Origin: Noviherbaspirillum sp. UKPF54
GTDB taxonomy: Bacteria > Pseudomonadota > Gammaproteobacteria > Burkholderiales > Burkholderiaceae_D
Direction: 5' to 3'
Length of the DNA stretch: 64,000 nt
Assembly: GCF_007874125.1 (NCBI RefSeq)
Contig: NZ_CP040128.1
Location: 3,782,001 to 3,846,000, forward strand
In this document: in pieces, positions 8,145 to 15,797 of the stretch
Numbering within the stretch: position 1 is the stretch's first letter
How the letters are laid out: every line of letters begins with the position of its first letter
The notes under the pieces: model-generated
What the model was told of the DNA's origin: nothing
Database searches by the model: none
What the model saw: only the letters and a program-made list of their open reading frames with translations
Made by a program: the position numbers and the translations under genes

Positions 8145-9237
8145 CCCATGGTCGGGTAATCGGTGTATCCCTCGGCGCCGCCGCCATAGAACGTTTGCGG
8201 GTCGGGGGTATTGAGCGGCGCGCCACGCCGGAAGCGTTCCACCAGGTCTGGATTGGCGAGAAACAGCTGGCCGAACGCGACCAGGTCGGCCAGCCCGTCG
8301 CGCAACACCGCATTCGCCCGATCCCGCGTGTAGCCGCCGGCGACGATCAGCGTGCGCGGATAGAGTGGCCGGAAAAAGCGAGCGCTCAAGTCGGGCATCG
8401 GATGCTCGCCCTGCGGCTGCGCCGGCTCGATCAGATGCAGGTAGGCGAGGTTCAGCGTTGCAAGGCGCTGCACGACGTAGCCGAACGTTTCCTGCGGATG
8501 GCAGTCGCACATGTCGTTGAAGGTGCCGCCCGGTGACAGCCGCACGCCGACACGCTCGCTGCCGCAGACCTGGGTCACCGCCTCGATCACCTCGAACAGC
8601 AGGCGCGCACGGTTTTCCACGCTGCCGCCATAGCGGTCCGCACGCTGGTTAGTGCCGTCTTCGAGGAACTGATCGAGCAGGTAGCCGTTTGCGCCATGTA
8701 CTTCAACGCCGTCGAAGCCGGCGATCTGCGCATTTTTTGCCGCCAGCCTGAATTCCTCGACGATGCCGGGAATTTCATCGGCCTGCAACGCGCGCGGCGC
8801 CGGAATCGGCTGCAATCCTTGCGCGGTATAGGTCTGGACGCCGCGTGGCGCAATGGCCGAAGGGGCTACCGGCAATTGCCCCCGCGAAAATCCGGATGCG
8901 AGATGCGTCCCACATGCCAGAGTTGCACGACGATCAAGCCGCCCTTCTGATGCACTGCATCGGTGACCTTCTTCCATTGCGCCACTTGCGCGTCGCTGTG
9001 GATGCCGGGCGTGGCGATATAGCCTTGGCCACCCGCGCCGGCCTGCGTCGCCTCGGTAATGATCAGTCCGGCGCCAGCGCGCTGGCTGTAATAGGTCGGC
9101 GCCATGTCCGACGGCACATTCCCTTCGCCGGCACGGCTTCTGGTCAGCGGCGCCATCACCATCCGGTTCTTCAACTGCAGCGGCCCCATGGCGTAAGGCG
9201 AAAAGACATCGATCGCTGGGCGGGTAGTGGTGCTCAT
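8132..9237 (-). pseudogene. NemA-like old yellow enzyme (alkene reductase), interrupted by a frameshift
   Basis: Two reading frames together encode a full-length (about 368-residue) old yellow enzyme. The first frame starts at ATG 9237 with 'MSTTTRPAIDVFSPYAMGPL' and runs to 'GRISHPDFRGG'. The second continues with 'QLPVAPSAI' through the active-site 'EVHGANGYLLDQFLEDGTN' (His/Asn pair and Tyr) to '...DYPTMGQAG'. The switch lies in a run of five G on the coding strand (8879-8883 on the plus strand as CCCCC); one extra G would restore 'DFRGGQLPVAPSAI'. Either a real one-base deletion or a homopolymer sequencing error explains this. All catalytic parts are intact otherwise, so decay is recent or apparent. 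The neighbours fit the NemR regulon. Confidence 0.85.
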
Positions 9238-9473
9238 AGGCGTGGCTCCAGGTTGCGGACATGCCGGTGGCGGACATGCCGTCTTTCTTCGCCTGCAGCA
9301 AGTTTTCATGCAGGCGCCATAGGTGAAACGACATGACCAATGTGATAAATCGTGCCGTGTTTGGTTCAACGCCATGCGCGACGGAACGGTGTGCAATCAG
9401 CACAGTCGTAGTGGTGAATGGCGCCTTCAGTGCGCCGCGAAGTTCCACCTCGACATCCTGCCAAGGAGGCGCC

Positions 9474-10844
9474 ATGCAAAGCGTCAACCCTTACACCGGA
9501 GAAACGATTCACACCTACGCTCCCGAAAGCGACGAACAGGTCGACCAGCGCATCCGGGCCGCCGACCGGGCATTCCACGACTGGCGCCGCACGCCGTTCG
9601 CGGAACGCGCGCGGCTCCTGCATTCCGCTGCCGCCGTGCTGCGCGATCGCAAGCGCGAACTGGCCGTCCTGATGGCCGACGAAATGGGCAAGGTGCTGCG
9701 GGACGGCGTGAGCGAAATCGAGAAGTGCGCCTCCTGCTGCGACTTCTACGCCAACCATGCGCAAGGCTTCCTGGCGAACCAGCACGTCGACAGCGATGCC
9801 GCCGACAGCTACGTCGCCTTCGACCCGCTCGGCGTGATCCTGGCGGTGATGCCGTGGAATTTCCCGTTCTGGCAAGTGTTCCGCTTTGCCGCCCCCTCCC
9901 TCATGGCCGGTAACGTCGGCGTGCTCAAGCACGCATCGAACGTCTGCGGCTGCGCGCTAGCGATCCAGGAAATCTTCGAGCAGGCTGGTTTTCCGCAGCA
10001 CGTGTTCGGCGCGCTGCTGGTCGAGAGCGCGCGCGTCGAAAAGATCATCCGCCATCCGCTGGTGCGCGCCGTCACGCTGACCGGCAGCACGCCGGCCGGC
10101 AGATCGGTGGCGGGCATCGCCGGCTCCGAATTGAAAAAGACGGTGCTGGAACTGGGCGGCAGCGACGCCTACCTCGTGCTGGAAGACGCGGACCTGGAAC
10201 TGGCGGTGAAGACCTGCGTGCAGAGCCGGCTGATCAATGCCGGACAAAGCTGCATCGCGGCCAAGCGCTTCATCGTCGCGTCGCCCCTATATGCGCGGTT
10301 CGTGCAGCGCTATGCGGAGGAATTCAAGGCGATCCGCTATGGCGATCCGAAGGACGACGCCACCGGCATCGGGCCGCTGGCGCGCGCCGACCTGCGCGAC
10401 GGCGTGCATGACCAGGTGCAAAAGACGGTGCAGCAAGGCGCGCGGCTGCTGGCCGGCGGCGCCATTCCCGCGGGGCCGGGCGCCTGCTATCCGCCCACGG
10501 TGCTGGCCGACGTGAAGCCGGGGATGGCTGCGTTCGATGAAGAAATCTTCGGCCCGGCGGCGGCCATCATCGAAGCGGCCGACGAAGACCAGGCGATCGC
10601 GCTGGCCAACCGCTCGGAATACGGCCTCGGCGCGGCGCTCTTCACCCGCGACCGCGCACGGGCCGACCGCATCGCCCGCGAAATCGAGGCGGGCAGCGTG
10701 TTCGTGAATGCGTTCGTGAAATCGGACGCGCGCCTGCCGTTCGGCGGCGTCAAGCATTCGGGCTACGGGCGCGAACTGTCTTCATTCGGAATCCGCGAGT
10801 TCGTGAACATCAAGACGGTATGGCACGGCGCCGACCAGCCATAA
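9474..10844 (+). CDS. NAD(P)-dependent succinate-semialdehyde dehydrogenase, Sad/YneI type
   Basis: A 456-residue aldehyde dehydrogenase starting at ATG 9474 with a strong AAGGAGG at 9463-9469; the upstream in-frame extension is not coding. The N-terminus 'MQSVNPYTGETIHTYAPESD' is typical of the YneI/Sad branch. Conserved parts are 'VMPWNFPFWQVFR' (cofactor binding), 'LTGSTPAGRSVAG', 'LELGGSDAYLVLEDAD' (general-base Glu) and 'NAGQSCIAAKRFIV' (catalytic Cys). It oxidises succinic semialdehyde or a similar aldehyde to the acid. It is transcribed divergently from the broken reductase gene across 236 bp, which may share control. Confidence 0.92.
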   Translation: MQSVNPYTGETIHTYAPESDEQVDQRIRAADRAFHDWRRTPFAERARLLHSAAAVLRDRKRELAVLMADEMGKVLRDGVSEIEKCASCCDFYANHAQGFLANQHVDSDAADSYVAFDPLGVILAVMPWNFPFWQVFRFAAPSLMAGNVGVLKHASNVCGCALAIQEIFEQAGFPQHVFGALLVESARVEKIIRHPLVRAVTLTGSTPAGRSVAGIAGSELKKTVLELGGSDAYLVLEDADLELAVKTCVQSRLINAGQSCIAAKRFIVASPLYARFVQRYAEEFKAIRYGDPKDDATGIGPLARADLRDGVHDQVQKTVQQGARLLAGGAIPAGPGACYPPTVLADVKPGMAAFDEEIFGPAAAIIEAADEDQAIALANRSEYGLGAALFTRDRARADRIAREIEAGSVFVNAFVKSDARLPFGGVKHSGYGRELSSFGIREFVNIKTVWHGADQP

Positions 10845-10858
10845 AAAGCCCCATGCAC

Positions 10859-10894
10859 GAAGCAGGCCGCAAACAACTCTATGCGGCCGGCTTC
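10859..10894. terminator. Hairpin between convergent aldehyde dehydrogenase and znuB genes
   Basis: Arms GAAGC-A-GGCCGCA and TGCGGCC-G-GCTTC pair over 12 bp with one mismatch around a 10-base loop. The hairpin spans the znuB stop codon and could end transcription from both sides. There is no good T-run. Confidence 0.4.
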
Positions 10895-11646
10895 GCCGGC
10901 CCCGGCCCTGCCGCATGCACCGCCATCGCCAGCAGCGCCAGGCACCAGACGATGAGCGCGCCGGACGGCAGATCGAACACCATCGACGCCAGCAGGCCGA
11001 CAGCATAGCCCGCGATCCCGATCACGTAGGCCAGCGGCAGGCGCTTTCCCGGCGCGTAGTTGCGCACGCCGAGCGCCGGCACGATCAGGCTGGCGAACAC
11101 CAGGTACACGCCGACCAGCTGCACCGAGATCGTGACAGCCAGCGCAAACAGCAGGTAGAACGCCAGCCGCCGCAGCCGGTCCTTCCACAGGAAGATCGCG
11201 GCTGCGATGAACACGGTCGCCGCCAGCGGCACGGCCAGCTGTTCGTAGCGCACCCATAGGATCTGGCCGGCGAGCAGATCGCGCAAGTGTTCGCCGCCGT
11301 GCGGATTGTGCGCCAGCAGCAGCAGGCTGCCGGTGGCGGCCAGCACGAACAGTACGCCGATCTGCGCTTCCTGCACGTCCGGCCAGCGCCGCTCGGTCCA
11401 GGTCAGCAGGAACGCGCCCAGCACCGCGGCCGCGCCCGCCGCGAGCTGCACCAGCCAGCCCTGCTCGATATCGGCGAAGCCCGCCACGATCACGCCCAGC
11501 GCCGCGATCTGGGCGATCGCCAGGTCGATGAAGACGATGCCGCGCTTGAGCACCTGCGCGCCGAGCGGCACGTGCGTGGCGAGCACCAGCAGGCCGGCCG
11601 CGAAGGCCGGCGCGATGATGGAGATGTCGATCGCGTCGAGGTTCAT
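10879..11646 (-). CDS. znuB: Zinc (metal) ABC transporter permease
   Basis: A 255-residue integral membrane protein of the ABC-3 family (ZnuB/MntB). Several hydrophobic helices are evident, from 'ISIIAPAFAAGLLVLATHV' to 'GALIVWCLALLAMAVHAAG'; 'KRGIVFIDLAIAQIAALGV' is the family's conserved first loop, and 'VGVYLVFASLIVPAL' is the usual seventh-helix motif. Its ATG overlaps the znuA stop codon (ATGA, 11643-11646), so the two are translationally coupled. No ATPase gene (znuC) is found beside it or anywhere in the window. Confidence 0.93.
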   Translation of the reverse strand: MNLDAIDISIIAPAFAAGLLVLATHVPLGAQVLKRGIVFIDLAIAQIAALGVIVAGFADIEQGWLVQLAAGAAAVLGAFLLTWTERRWPDVQEAQIGVLFVLAATGSLLLLAHNPHGGEHLRDLLAGQILWVRYEQLAVPLAATVFIAAAIFLWKDRLRRLAFYLLFALAVTISVQLVGVYLVFASLIVPALGVRNYAPGKRLPLAYVIGIAGYAVGLLASMVFDLPSGALIVWCLALLAMAVHAAGPGPAKPAA

Positions 11647-12554
11647 TTCGCGGCGTCCAGCAAGCGTTGCACGGTATCGTCGAACAGGCCGAACAAGTCC
11701 TTTGCGCGTTCGTCGCCGCCCACCGTAAACGGCAGCGCGACGGCGGGAATGCGCGCATGTTCCGAAAGCCATTGCGACGCGCGCCCGTCCTGGTAGTCTG
11801 CGCGCAGCACCATCTTCGCCGGCTGGCGCTGCAGCTGGGCCGCCAGCTCCGCCAGGTGCGCGGCGCTCGGCTCCACACCGGGCTTGGGCTCCAGCTGGCC
11901 GACGGCGCGCATGCCGAGCCAGTTCAGCAGGTATTCCATGTTCTTGTGATGCTCGACCACGGCCACGCCTTTGAGCGGCGCGGCCTGACGCTCCCACTTC
12001 TGGATGGCCGCATTCCAGCGCGCCGCGAAGTCCTTGTAGCGCGACTGGTAGTAAGCGGCATTGGCATGGTCGATCTGCGCCAGGCGCTGCGCCAGCGCCT
12101 CGGCGACCTTGGCGATATTGCGCGGGTCTTGCTGGATATGCGGATTGCCGGCGGCGTGCACGTCGCCTTCCGCGCGATCCAGCCGGGTCGGCACTTCCAG
12201 GCGCGGCACGAGGCTGCCGGCCTCGAGGTAGCCCGGCTGGCCCGGTTCGATTTTCGGGTTGCCCGATTGCTGGCGCAGGATCGGCAGCCATCCGGCTTCC
12301 AGGTCCAGCCCGGTGCACACCAGCAGCTCGGCATTGCGCGTCCTGGCAATCAGGCTGGGCCGCGCCTCGATGCGGTGCGGGTCCTGCAGCGCGGTGGTGG
12401 CGCTCGACGCCTTGACCTTGTCGCCGCCGATTTCGGTTGCCAATGCCGCCCATTCCGGCTCGCAGGCCAGCACGTTGAGGGCGGCATGCGCAGGCAGCGC
12501 CAGCAGGGCCGCGCCCGAAACGATCAGGGCAGAAAATATCTTTTTCATTTGCAT
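11643..12554 (-). CDS. znuA: Zinc (metal) ABC transporter periplasmic binding protein
   Basis: A 303-residue cluster A-I solute-binding protein with a signal peptide (MQMKKIFSALIVSGAALLAL, cut near 'AHAALNV'). Likely metal-ligand segments are 'DPHRIEARPSL', 'AAGNPHIQQDPRN' and 'VVEHHKNMEYLLNWLG', corresponding to the three His-bearing segments of ZnuA-type proteins. It lacks the long His-rich loop of E. coli ZnuA, so affinity or metal choice (Zn or Mn) is open. A second ATG (12548) is nearer the signal peptide. It lies four bases after the porin gene and overlaps znuB. Confidence 0.92.
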   Translation of the reverse strand: MQMKKIFSALIVSGAALLALPAHAALNVLACEPEWAALATEIGGDKVKASSATTALQDPHRIEARPSLIARTRNAELLVCTGLDLEAGWLPILRQQSGNPKIEPGQPGYLEAGSLVPRLEVPTRLDRAEGDVHAAGNPHIQQDPRNIAKVAEALAQRLAQIDHANAAYYQSRYKDFAARWNAAIQKWERQAAPLKGVAVVEHHKNMEYLLNWLGMRAVGQLEPKPGVEPSAAHLAELAAQLQRQPAKMVLRADYQDGRASQWLSEHARIPAVALPFTVGGDERAKDLFGLFDDTVQRLLDAAK

Positions 12555-12558
12555 CTCC

Positions 12559-13917
12559 TTAGAACGTATGCGCGCCGTGCGCGCCGAGGCTCATGATGTA
12601 TTGCAGGAAGATCTGGCTGTCAGTGGCGTCCGGGCGCGACTTGTCGCGCGCGAACTGCAGCCGGAAACGGCTGAACTCGGACGGCGAATAATCGAGCATG
12701 ACGGTGCCGCGCGACGGATTGTAGGAAGCCAGGCGCGGGAAGCTGGCGCCGTCCAGGCCGGCGCCGAACTCCGGCGTCCCCGAATACAGCTTGTCGTAGC
12801 GCAGGCCGACACGCCACAGCGGACGGAACTGGTAGACGCCCTGCAAATACCAGCCGGATTGCGCGCTCGCATACGCACCGGCCAGCGCCTGGCCCTGCGT
12901 ATCGGAGGTCAGTCTGCCACTCTCGCGGCGGCGGAAATATTCGCCCTGCAGCTTGAAATTGGTTTGCGTCGCATTGCCGTTCGGCGCCCACTTGTAGATG
13001 GCGTCGACGATCCAGGTATTGGAATGGCCGCTGAAGGCGTTGTTCACGCCGCCATCGTCGAAGCTGCGCTCGGAAGCGCCCGTATGCAGCAGGGATGCGC
13101 CCAGCCGCCAGCTCGCGCTGTCGCCGATGTCGTCGCCCACATGGGCGAACAGCGCGGAAGAGCCGACGCCATTCTTGTTGCGGTCGCTGCCGGGGAAGGC
13201 AGCGCCGTTGCCGGCTTCCACGCCCAGCTCGACAAAGCGCTCCGTCGGCGCCAGCCAGGTGAGCTGCACGCCGTCGGGCTTGTACTGCCCGCCGAAAAAC
13301 GCCTGGTAAGCCAGCGGCGCGTCGACGAAATCCCAGGCATGCGCATGCTGGCTGTTGAGATAACCGATAGCCGACAGGAAGCGGCCGCCCTTCAGGTTAA
13401 TCCCGTTCGATAGCCCGCGCGTGCGGAAAAATGCTTCCTCGACGCCGACGCTGTTGTCGGGTGCCAGTGCGAAGGTCAGCTGCCCGGCGAACTGCGGATC
13501 GACGTTGGCGCGCAGCGTCAGCTCCGATTCGCCCAGGTTGAAGCTGCGCGCGCCCGGCCCGATGTCCTCGCCGCCGGGCACGAAGCCTTGGATGCGGAAC
13601 TGATTGGGATCTTGCTTGAGGTTGGCATAGGTGCCGCCGAGGATGAGGGACACTTCGGGGTTGAAGGCGTTGGCGTTGGCCGCAGCCGCCGTGGCGGATT
13701 GCGCGGGAGCGGGAGCCGATGCCTGAGCCTGCGCGGCTTGCGCTTCGGCCGCCTGCAGCCGCTTTTCCAATGTCTGGATGCGCGCTTCGTAATCCTGCTT
13801 CATCTGGCGGATTTCGTCGCGCAGTTGCGCCAGGTCCCTGTCGTTCTCGGCCTGAGCGTGCATCGGCGCGCCAAAGGCGGCAGCCAGCGCCGCCGCCAGT
13901 ACGGTGTGTTTCAGCAT
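12559..13917 (-). CDS. Outer-membrane porin-like barrel with N-terminal coiled coil, in the zinc operon
   Basis: A 452-residue protein with a signal peptide (MLKHTVLAAALAAAFG..., cut near 'MHAQAEN'). Residues about 25-65 ('LAQLRDEIRQMKQDYEARIQ' and onward) form a coiled coil, then an Ala/Pro/Gln-rich linker, then about 370 residues of barrel-like strands. The tail 'DSQIFLQYIMSLGAHGAHTF' ends in the aromatic residue expected for BAM insertion. Being four bases ahead of znuA on the same strand, it probably brings zinc or a zinc complex across the outer membrane to ZnuA. It has no TonB box or plug, so uptake would be passive. Confidence 0.85.
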   Translation of the reverse strand: MLKHTVLAAALAAAFGAPMHAQAENDRDLAQLRDEIRQMKQDYEARIQTLEKRLQAAEAQAAQAQASAPAPAQSATAAAANANAFNPEVSLILGGTYANLKQDPNQFRIQGFVPGGEDIGPGARSFNLGESELTLRANVDPQFAGQLTFALAPDNSVGVEEAFFRTRGLSNGINLKGGRFLSAIGYLNSQHAHAWDFVDAPLAYQAFFGGQYKPDGVQLTWLAPTERFVELGVEAGNGAAFPGSDRNKNGVGSSALFAHVGDDIGDSASWRLGASLLHTGASERSFDDGGVNNAFSGHSNTWIVDAIYKWAPNGNATQTNFKLQGEYFRRRESGRLTSDTQGQALAGAYASAQSGWYLQGVYQFRPLWRVGLRYDKLYSGTPEFGAGLDGASFPRLASYNPSRGTVMLDYSPSEFSRFRLQFARDKSRPDATDSQIFLQYIMSLGAHGAHTF

Positions 13918-13990
13918 GTTAATTTCCTGTCGGTGAAAAGCGATGCCGAACCCGCGCGACGCATCGCACAGGTTCGACCTTCAAAAGCGC

Positions 13991-14314
13991 TTAACGAACG
14001 ACGACAGGCGGGGCGCGCGAATCGAAGACGCGCTGCGGGGAAGCAAGCAACGGGCACGGCGCGGCGAGCGCGTCATGCAGGTTGACGGATTGACCGATGA
14101 CGAAGTCATGCGGCGGCGCATTGACGGCCGAACCGATCGCGGCAAAGGCCAGGCACTGGTCGCACTGCAGCTCCGGCGGCAGCTGCTTTTGGCGCGCCAT
14201 GCCGGAAGCATTGTCGGAAGACAGGTGGGAAACCGCGTGCGCCATCGCCAGTTGCTGCGAAAGCAGCAGCAACAGAGACAATACGACATGGATGGCGGCG
14301 TGGCGCAGTTTCAC
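13991..14314 (-). CDS. Small DUF2946-like membrane or secreted protein, first gene of the zinc operon
   Basis: About 107 residues from a GTG at 14314 (a TTG at 14329 with GAGGACA upstream is an alternative). It opens with 'VKLRHAAIHVVLSLLLLLSQ', a signal peptide or anchor, then 'ELQCDQCLAFAAIGSAV' (C-x2-C) and ends 'FDSRAPPVVVR', the R-A-P-P tail seen in DUF2946 proteins. It lies 73 bp upstream of the porin on the same strand. Function unproven; position suggests a periplasmic metal-handling accessory. It is the second DUF2946-like gene in this window, after the one at 3128. Confidence 0.65.
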   Translation of the reverse strand: MKLRHAAIHVVLSLLLLLSQQLAMAHAVSHLSSDNASGMARQKQLPPELQCDQCLAFAAIGSAVNAPPHDFVIGQSVNLHDALAAPCPLLASPQRVFDSRAPPVVVR

Positions 14315-14329
14315 AAGGGCGGCCTGCAA

Positions 14330-14746
14330 ATGTCCTCGGGCGATGCATGCCGCGGCAGCGCGCCATGCATCCGCAAGTTGAACAGGGTTTCGAATGGAAG
14401 CTTGCGCAATTATAGCCTTGCAGCGCGTCTTCGCACGGCGCGGGTATTCGAACGGCTGACGCCGCAATTTTGAAGGCCGACGCACGCCCGCGCAGCAGAT
14501 CGGTGTTGCCGCCATGCGAACAGCATGCGGAAAAGTGTCTGGCGCCGTACACCACTTTTCCTCGACAGGATGGCGGCGAATTGTGCGCCACGCCTTCCGC
14601 CACAGAGATTTTTCCATTTATTATCAATGACTTAGGAGATATTTTCGGGCGTTATGCAGCCACTGGCACGCTCCCTGCTGTATCCCTGTCGAGTGCAACA
14701 CAACGCTCGTCACCGAAACCACTGCTTACCCTTCAGGAGATTGACC
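14330..14746. promoter_or_regulatory. Divergent intergenic region between zinc operon and double-glycine peptide genes
   Basis: No convincing gene is seen. On the minus strand a -10-like TATAAT lies at 14409-14414, about 95 bp upstream of the zinc-operon start, without a good -35. I looked for a Zur-type palindrome and did not find a convincing one. Towards the peptide genes the region is AT-rich around 14610-14655; AGGAG lies at 14735-14739 ahead of the first peptide gene. Confidence 0.4.
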
Positions 14747-15043
14747 ATGCAAACCATCATCATCAAAGACCTGGCCGTTGCCGCAGAACTCGACCGCAAG
14801 GCCATGCACGCCGTGCGCGGCGGCACCGGCTCCGGCTACATGCCTTCCTACTCGCCGTATTCCTGGGGCGGCCCTTCGTTCGACGTCACCAAGAGCGACT
14901 TCAGCTTCAACGCCACCCAGTCGCTCGGCCAGAGCCAGAACACCCTTGTCAACAACGGCAACAACGTCGCGTTCGCGGACAACATCACCGCCAACGTGCA
15001 CCCGACTCAAACCGGCAGCAACAACATCAACTTCGGTCATTAA
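14747..15043 (+). CDS. Small protein with double-glycine leader, copy 1
   Basis: A 98-residue protein from ATG 14747 with AGGAG seven bases upstream. Residues 1-26 (MQTIIIKDLAVAAELDRKAM then HAVRGG) form a leader ending in Gly-Gly, almost identical in plan to that of the next gene. The remainder, about 72 residues, is rich in Asn, Gln, Ser, Gly and Pro ('QSLGQSQNTLVNNGNNVAF', 'ANVHPTQTGSNNINF') and has no Cys. This is the design of peptides cleaved after GG by a C39 peptidase-ABC exporter during secretion. No maturase or exporter lies next to it. Bacteriocin-like, signalling or matrix (amyloid-like) roles are all possible; I do not recognise a named family. Confidence 0.75.
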   Translation: MQTIIIKDLAVAAELDRKAMHAVRGGTGSGYMPSYSPYSWGGPSFDVTKSDFSFNATQSLGQSQNTLVNNGNNVAFADNITANVHPTQTGSNNINFGH

Positions 15044-15050
15044 TCACATC

Positions 15051-15082
15051 GCATGGCGCGGGCCGGACCGCCCGCGCCATGC
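15051..15082 (+). terminator. Strong intercistronic hairpin between the two double-glycine genes
   Basis: GCATGGCGCGGGC and GCCCGCGCCATGC form a perfect 13-bp stem with a 6-base loop, beginning 7 bases after the first stop and ending three bases before the GAGGAG ribosome binding site of the second gene. There is no T-run. It could partly terminate, protect the upstream message, or tune translation of the second gene. Confidence 0.6.
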
Positions 15083-15097
15083 CCGAGGAGAATTTCC

Positions 15098-15370
15098 ATG
15101 TCAACCATCCTGATCCACGACCTTGCCCAAAGCGAGGAACTCGACCGCAAGGCGATGGCTGCCGTGCGCGGCGGCGCCAACTCGTGGCTGGCCGGGCTTG
15201 GCCCTATGGCGAACGTCAATGTGGGCGTAAACCAGAACATCACGCAGCTGCAAAATGTGCAAGTCAGCGCACTCAATAATGTTGGCGTGATCGGTGCCGG
15301 TTTCGTCGCGCCCAGACTCGATGTCAGCCCCTCGCAATGGGCCAACGCCAGCGCAACGCTCTCTGCCTGA
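15098..15370 (+). CDS. Small protein with double-glycine leader, copy 2
   Basis: A 90-residue protein from ATG 15098 with GAGGAG at 15085-15090. Its leader (MSTILIHDLAQSEELDRKAM then AAVRGG) is again exactly 26 residues, sharing the core 'ELDRKAMxAVRGG' with copy 1. The mature part (about 64 residues) differs: 'GLGPMANVNVGVNQNITQLQ' then 'NVQVSALNNVGVIGAGFVAP', Val/Asn/Gln-rich with no Cys. Two different cores on one conserved leader suggest a shared processing and export machine recognising the leader. Likely one transcript with copy 1. Confidence 0.75.
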   Translation: MSTILIHDLAQSEELDRKAMAAVRGGANSWLAGLGPMANVNVGVNQNITQLQNVQVSALNNVGVIGAGFVAPRLDVSPSQWANASATLSA

Positions 15371-15376
15371 TCGACC

Positions 15377-15398
15377 ATGGAGGCTGCACAGCCTCCAT
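15377..15398 (+). terminator. Hairpin after the second double-glycine gene
   Basis: ATGGAGGCTG-CA-CAGCCTCCAT forms a 9-10 bp stem just after the stop codon. No T-run follows, but together with the hairpin between the genes it marks the end of this two-gene unit. Confidence 0.5.
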
Positions 15399-15546
15399 CC
15401 CTCCCGCCTAACCAGCCTTCCTTGCAACACAGGCAATACACGTCGTGTGCCTGCAACAAATTGCCCGATCTCAATCAAGCTTCCATCCAATATCGGAATT
15501 TTCAATTTCCGATTGGAAATAACCGCGGGTATGCTTGGATCTGCCA

Positions 15547-15640
15547 TCAACTCGACATTGGCAAACCCGTTGAAAAGCGGGGACGCAAAGCTTCTGGTCT
15601 ACCGGCCCGGCGCCTACGACAGCAGAGCTGCACAGAGTGA
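15547..15640 (+). ncRNA. GEMM-I riboswitch (cyclic dinucleotide sensing)
   Basis: The stretch carries the core of the GEMM-I/c-di-GMP-I class: GGCAAACC at 15560-15567, a CCCGTT-GAAA-AGCGGG stem with GNRA tetraloop (15566-15581), then GGACGCAAAGC (15581-15591), GGTC (15596-15599), and a closing CAGC-AGA-GCTG hairpin (15620-15630). Outer arms TCA(A)CTC and GAGTGA (15547-15553, 15635-15640) pair as P1. GNRA loop, receptor side and ligand-core bases are all in the expected order. A GGAAGA/TCTTCC hairpin at 15649-15665 may be part of the expression platform. The next gene on this strand is the lytic transglycosylase at 15798. I cannot tell from sequence whether c-di-GMP or cGAMP is the ligand; the base usually used to discriminate appears to be U. 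Confidence 0.85.
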
Positions 15641-15797
15641 ATGACAACGGAAGAACATGTCTTCCTGATCGCTTGTTCCCCGCGCAGCTTCCCAGCCGCC
15701 CAACCATCTTTTCGCACCTGAAGCCCATTCGTTCCGCCTTCTCTCGCTTGCCGTCGGATGACCATGCCGCGTCCGCGCGCACTGTGGAGAGAATGTT

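Noticed and set aside
9255..9281. Short direct repeat GCGGACATGCCG (two copies, 15-bp period) upstream of the reductase
   Set aside because: Too short and only two copies; no function can be assigned.
8132..9487. A single 451-codon frame covering the reductase gene
   Set aside because: Only its C-terminal part resembles old yellow enzyme; the N-terminal part is the wrong frame, hence the frameshift call.
13918..14746. Zur box for the zinc operon
   Set aside because: I found no convincing AT-rich palindrome of the Zur type by eye.
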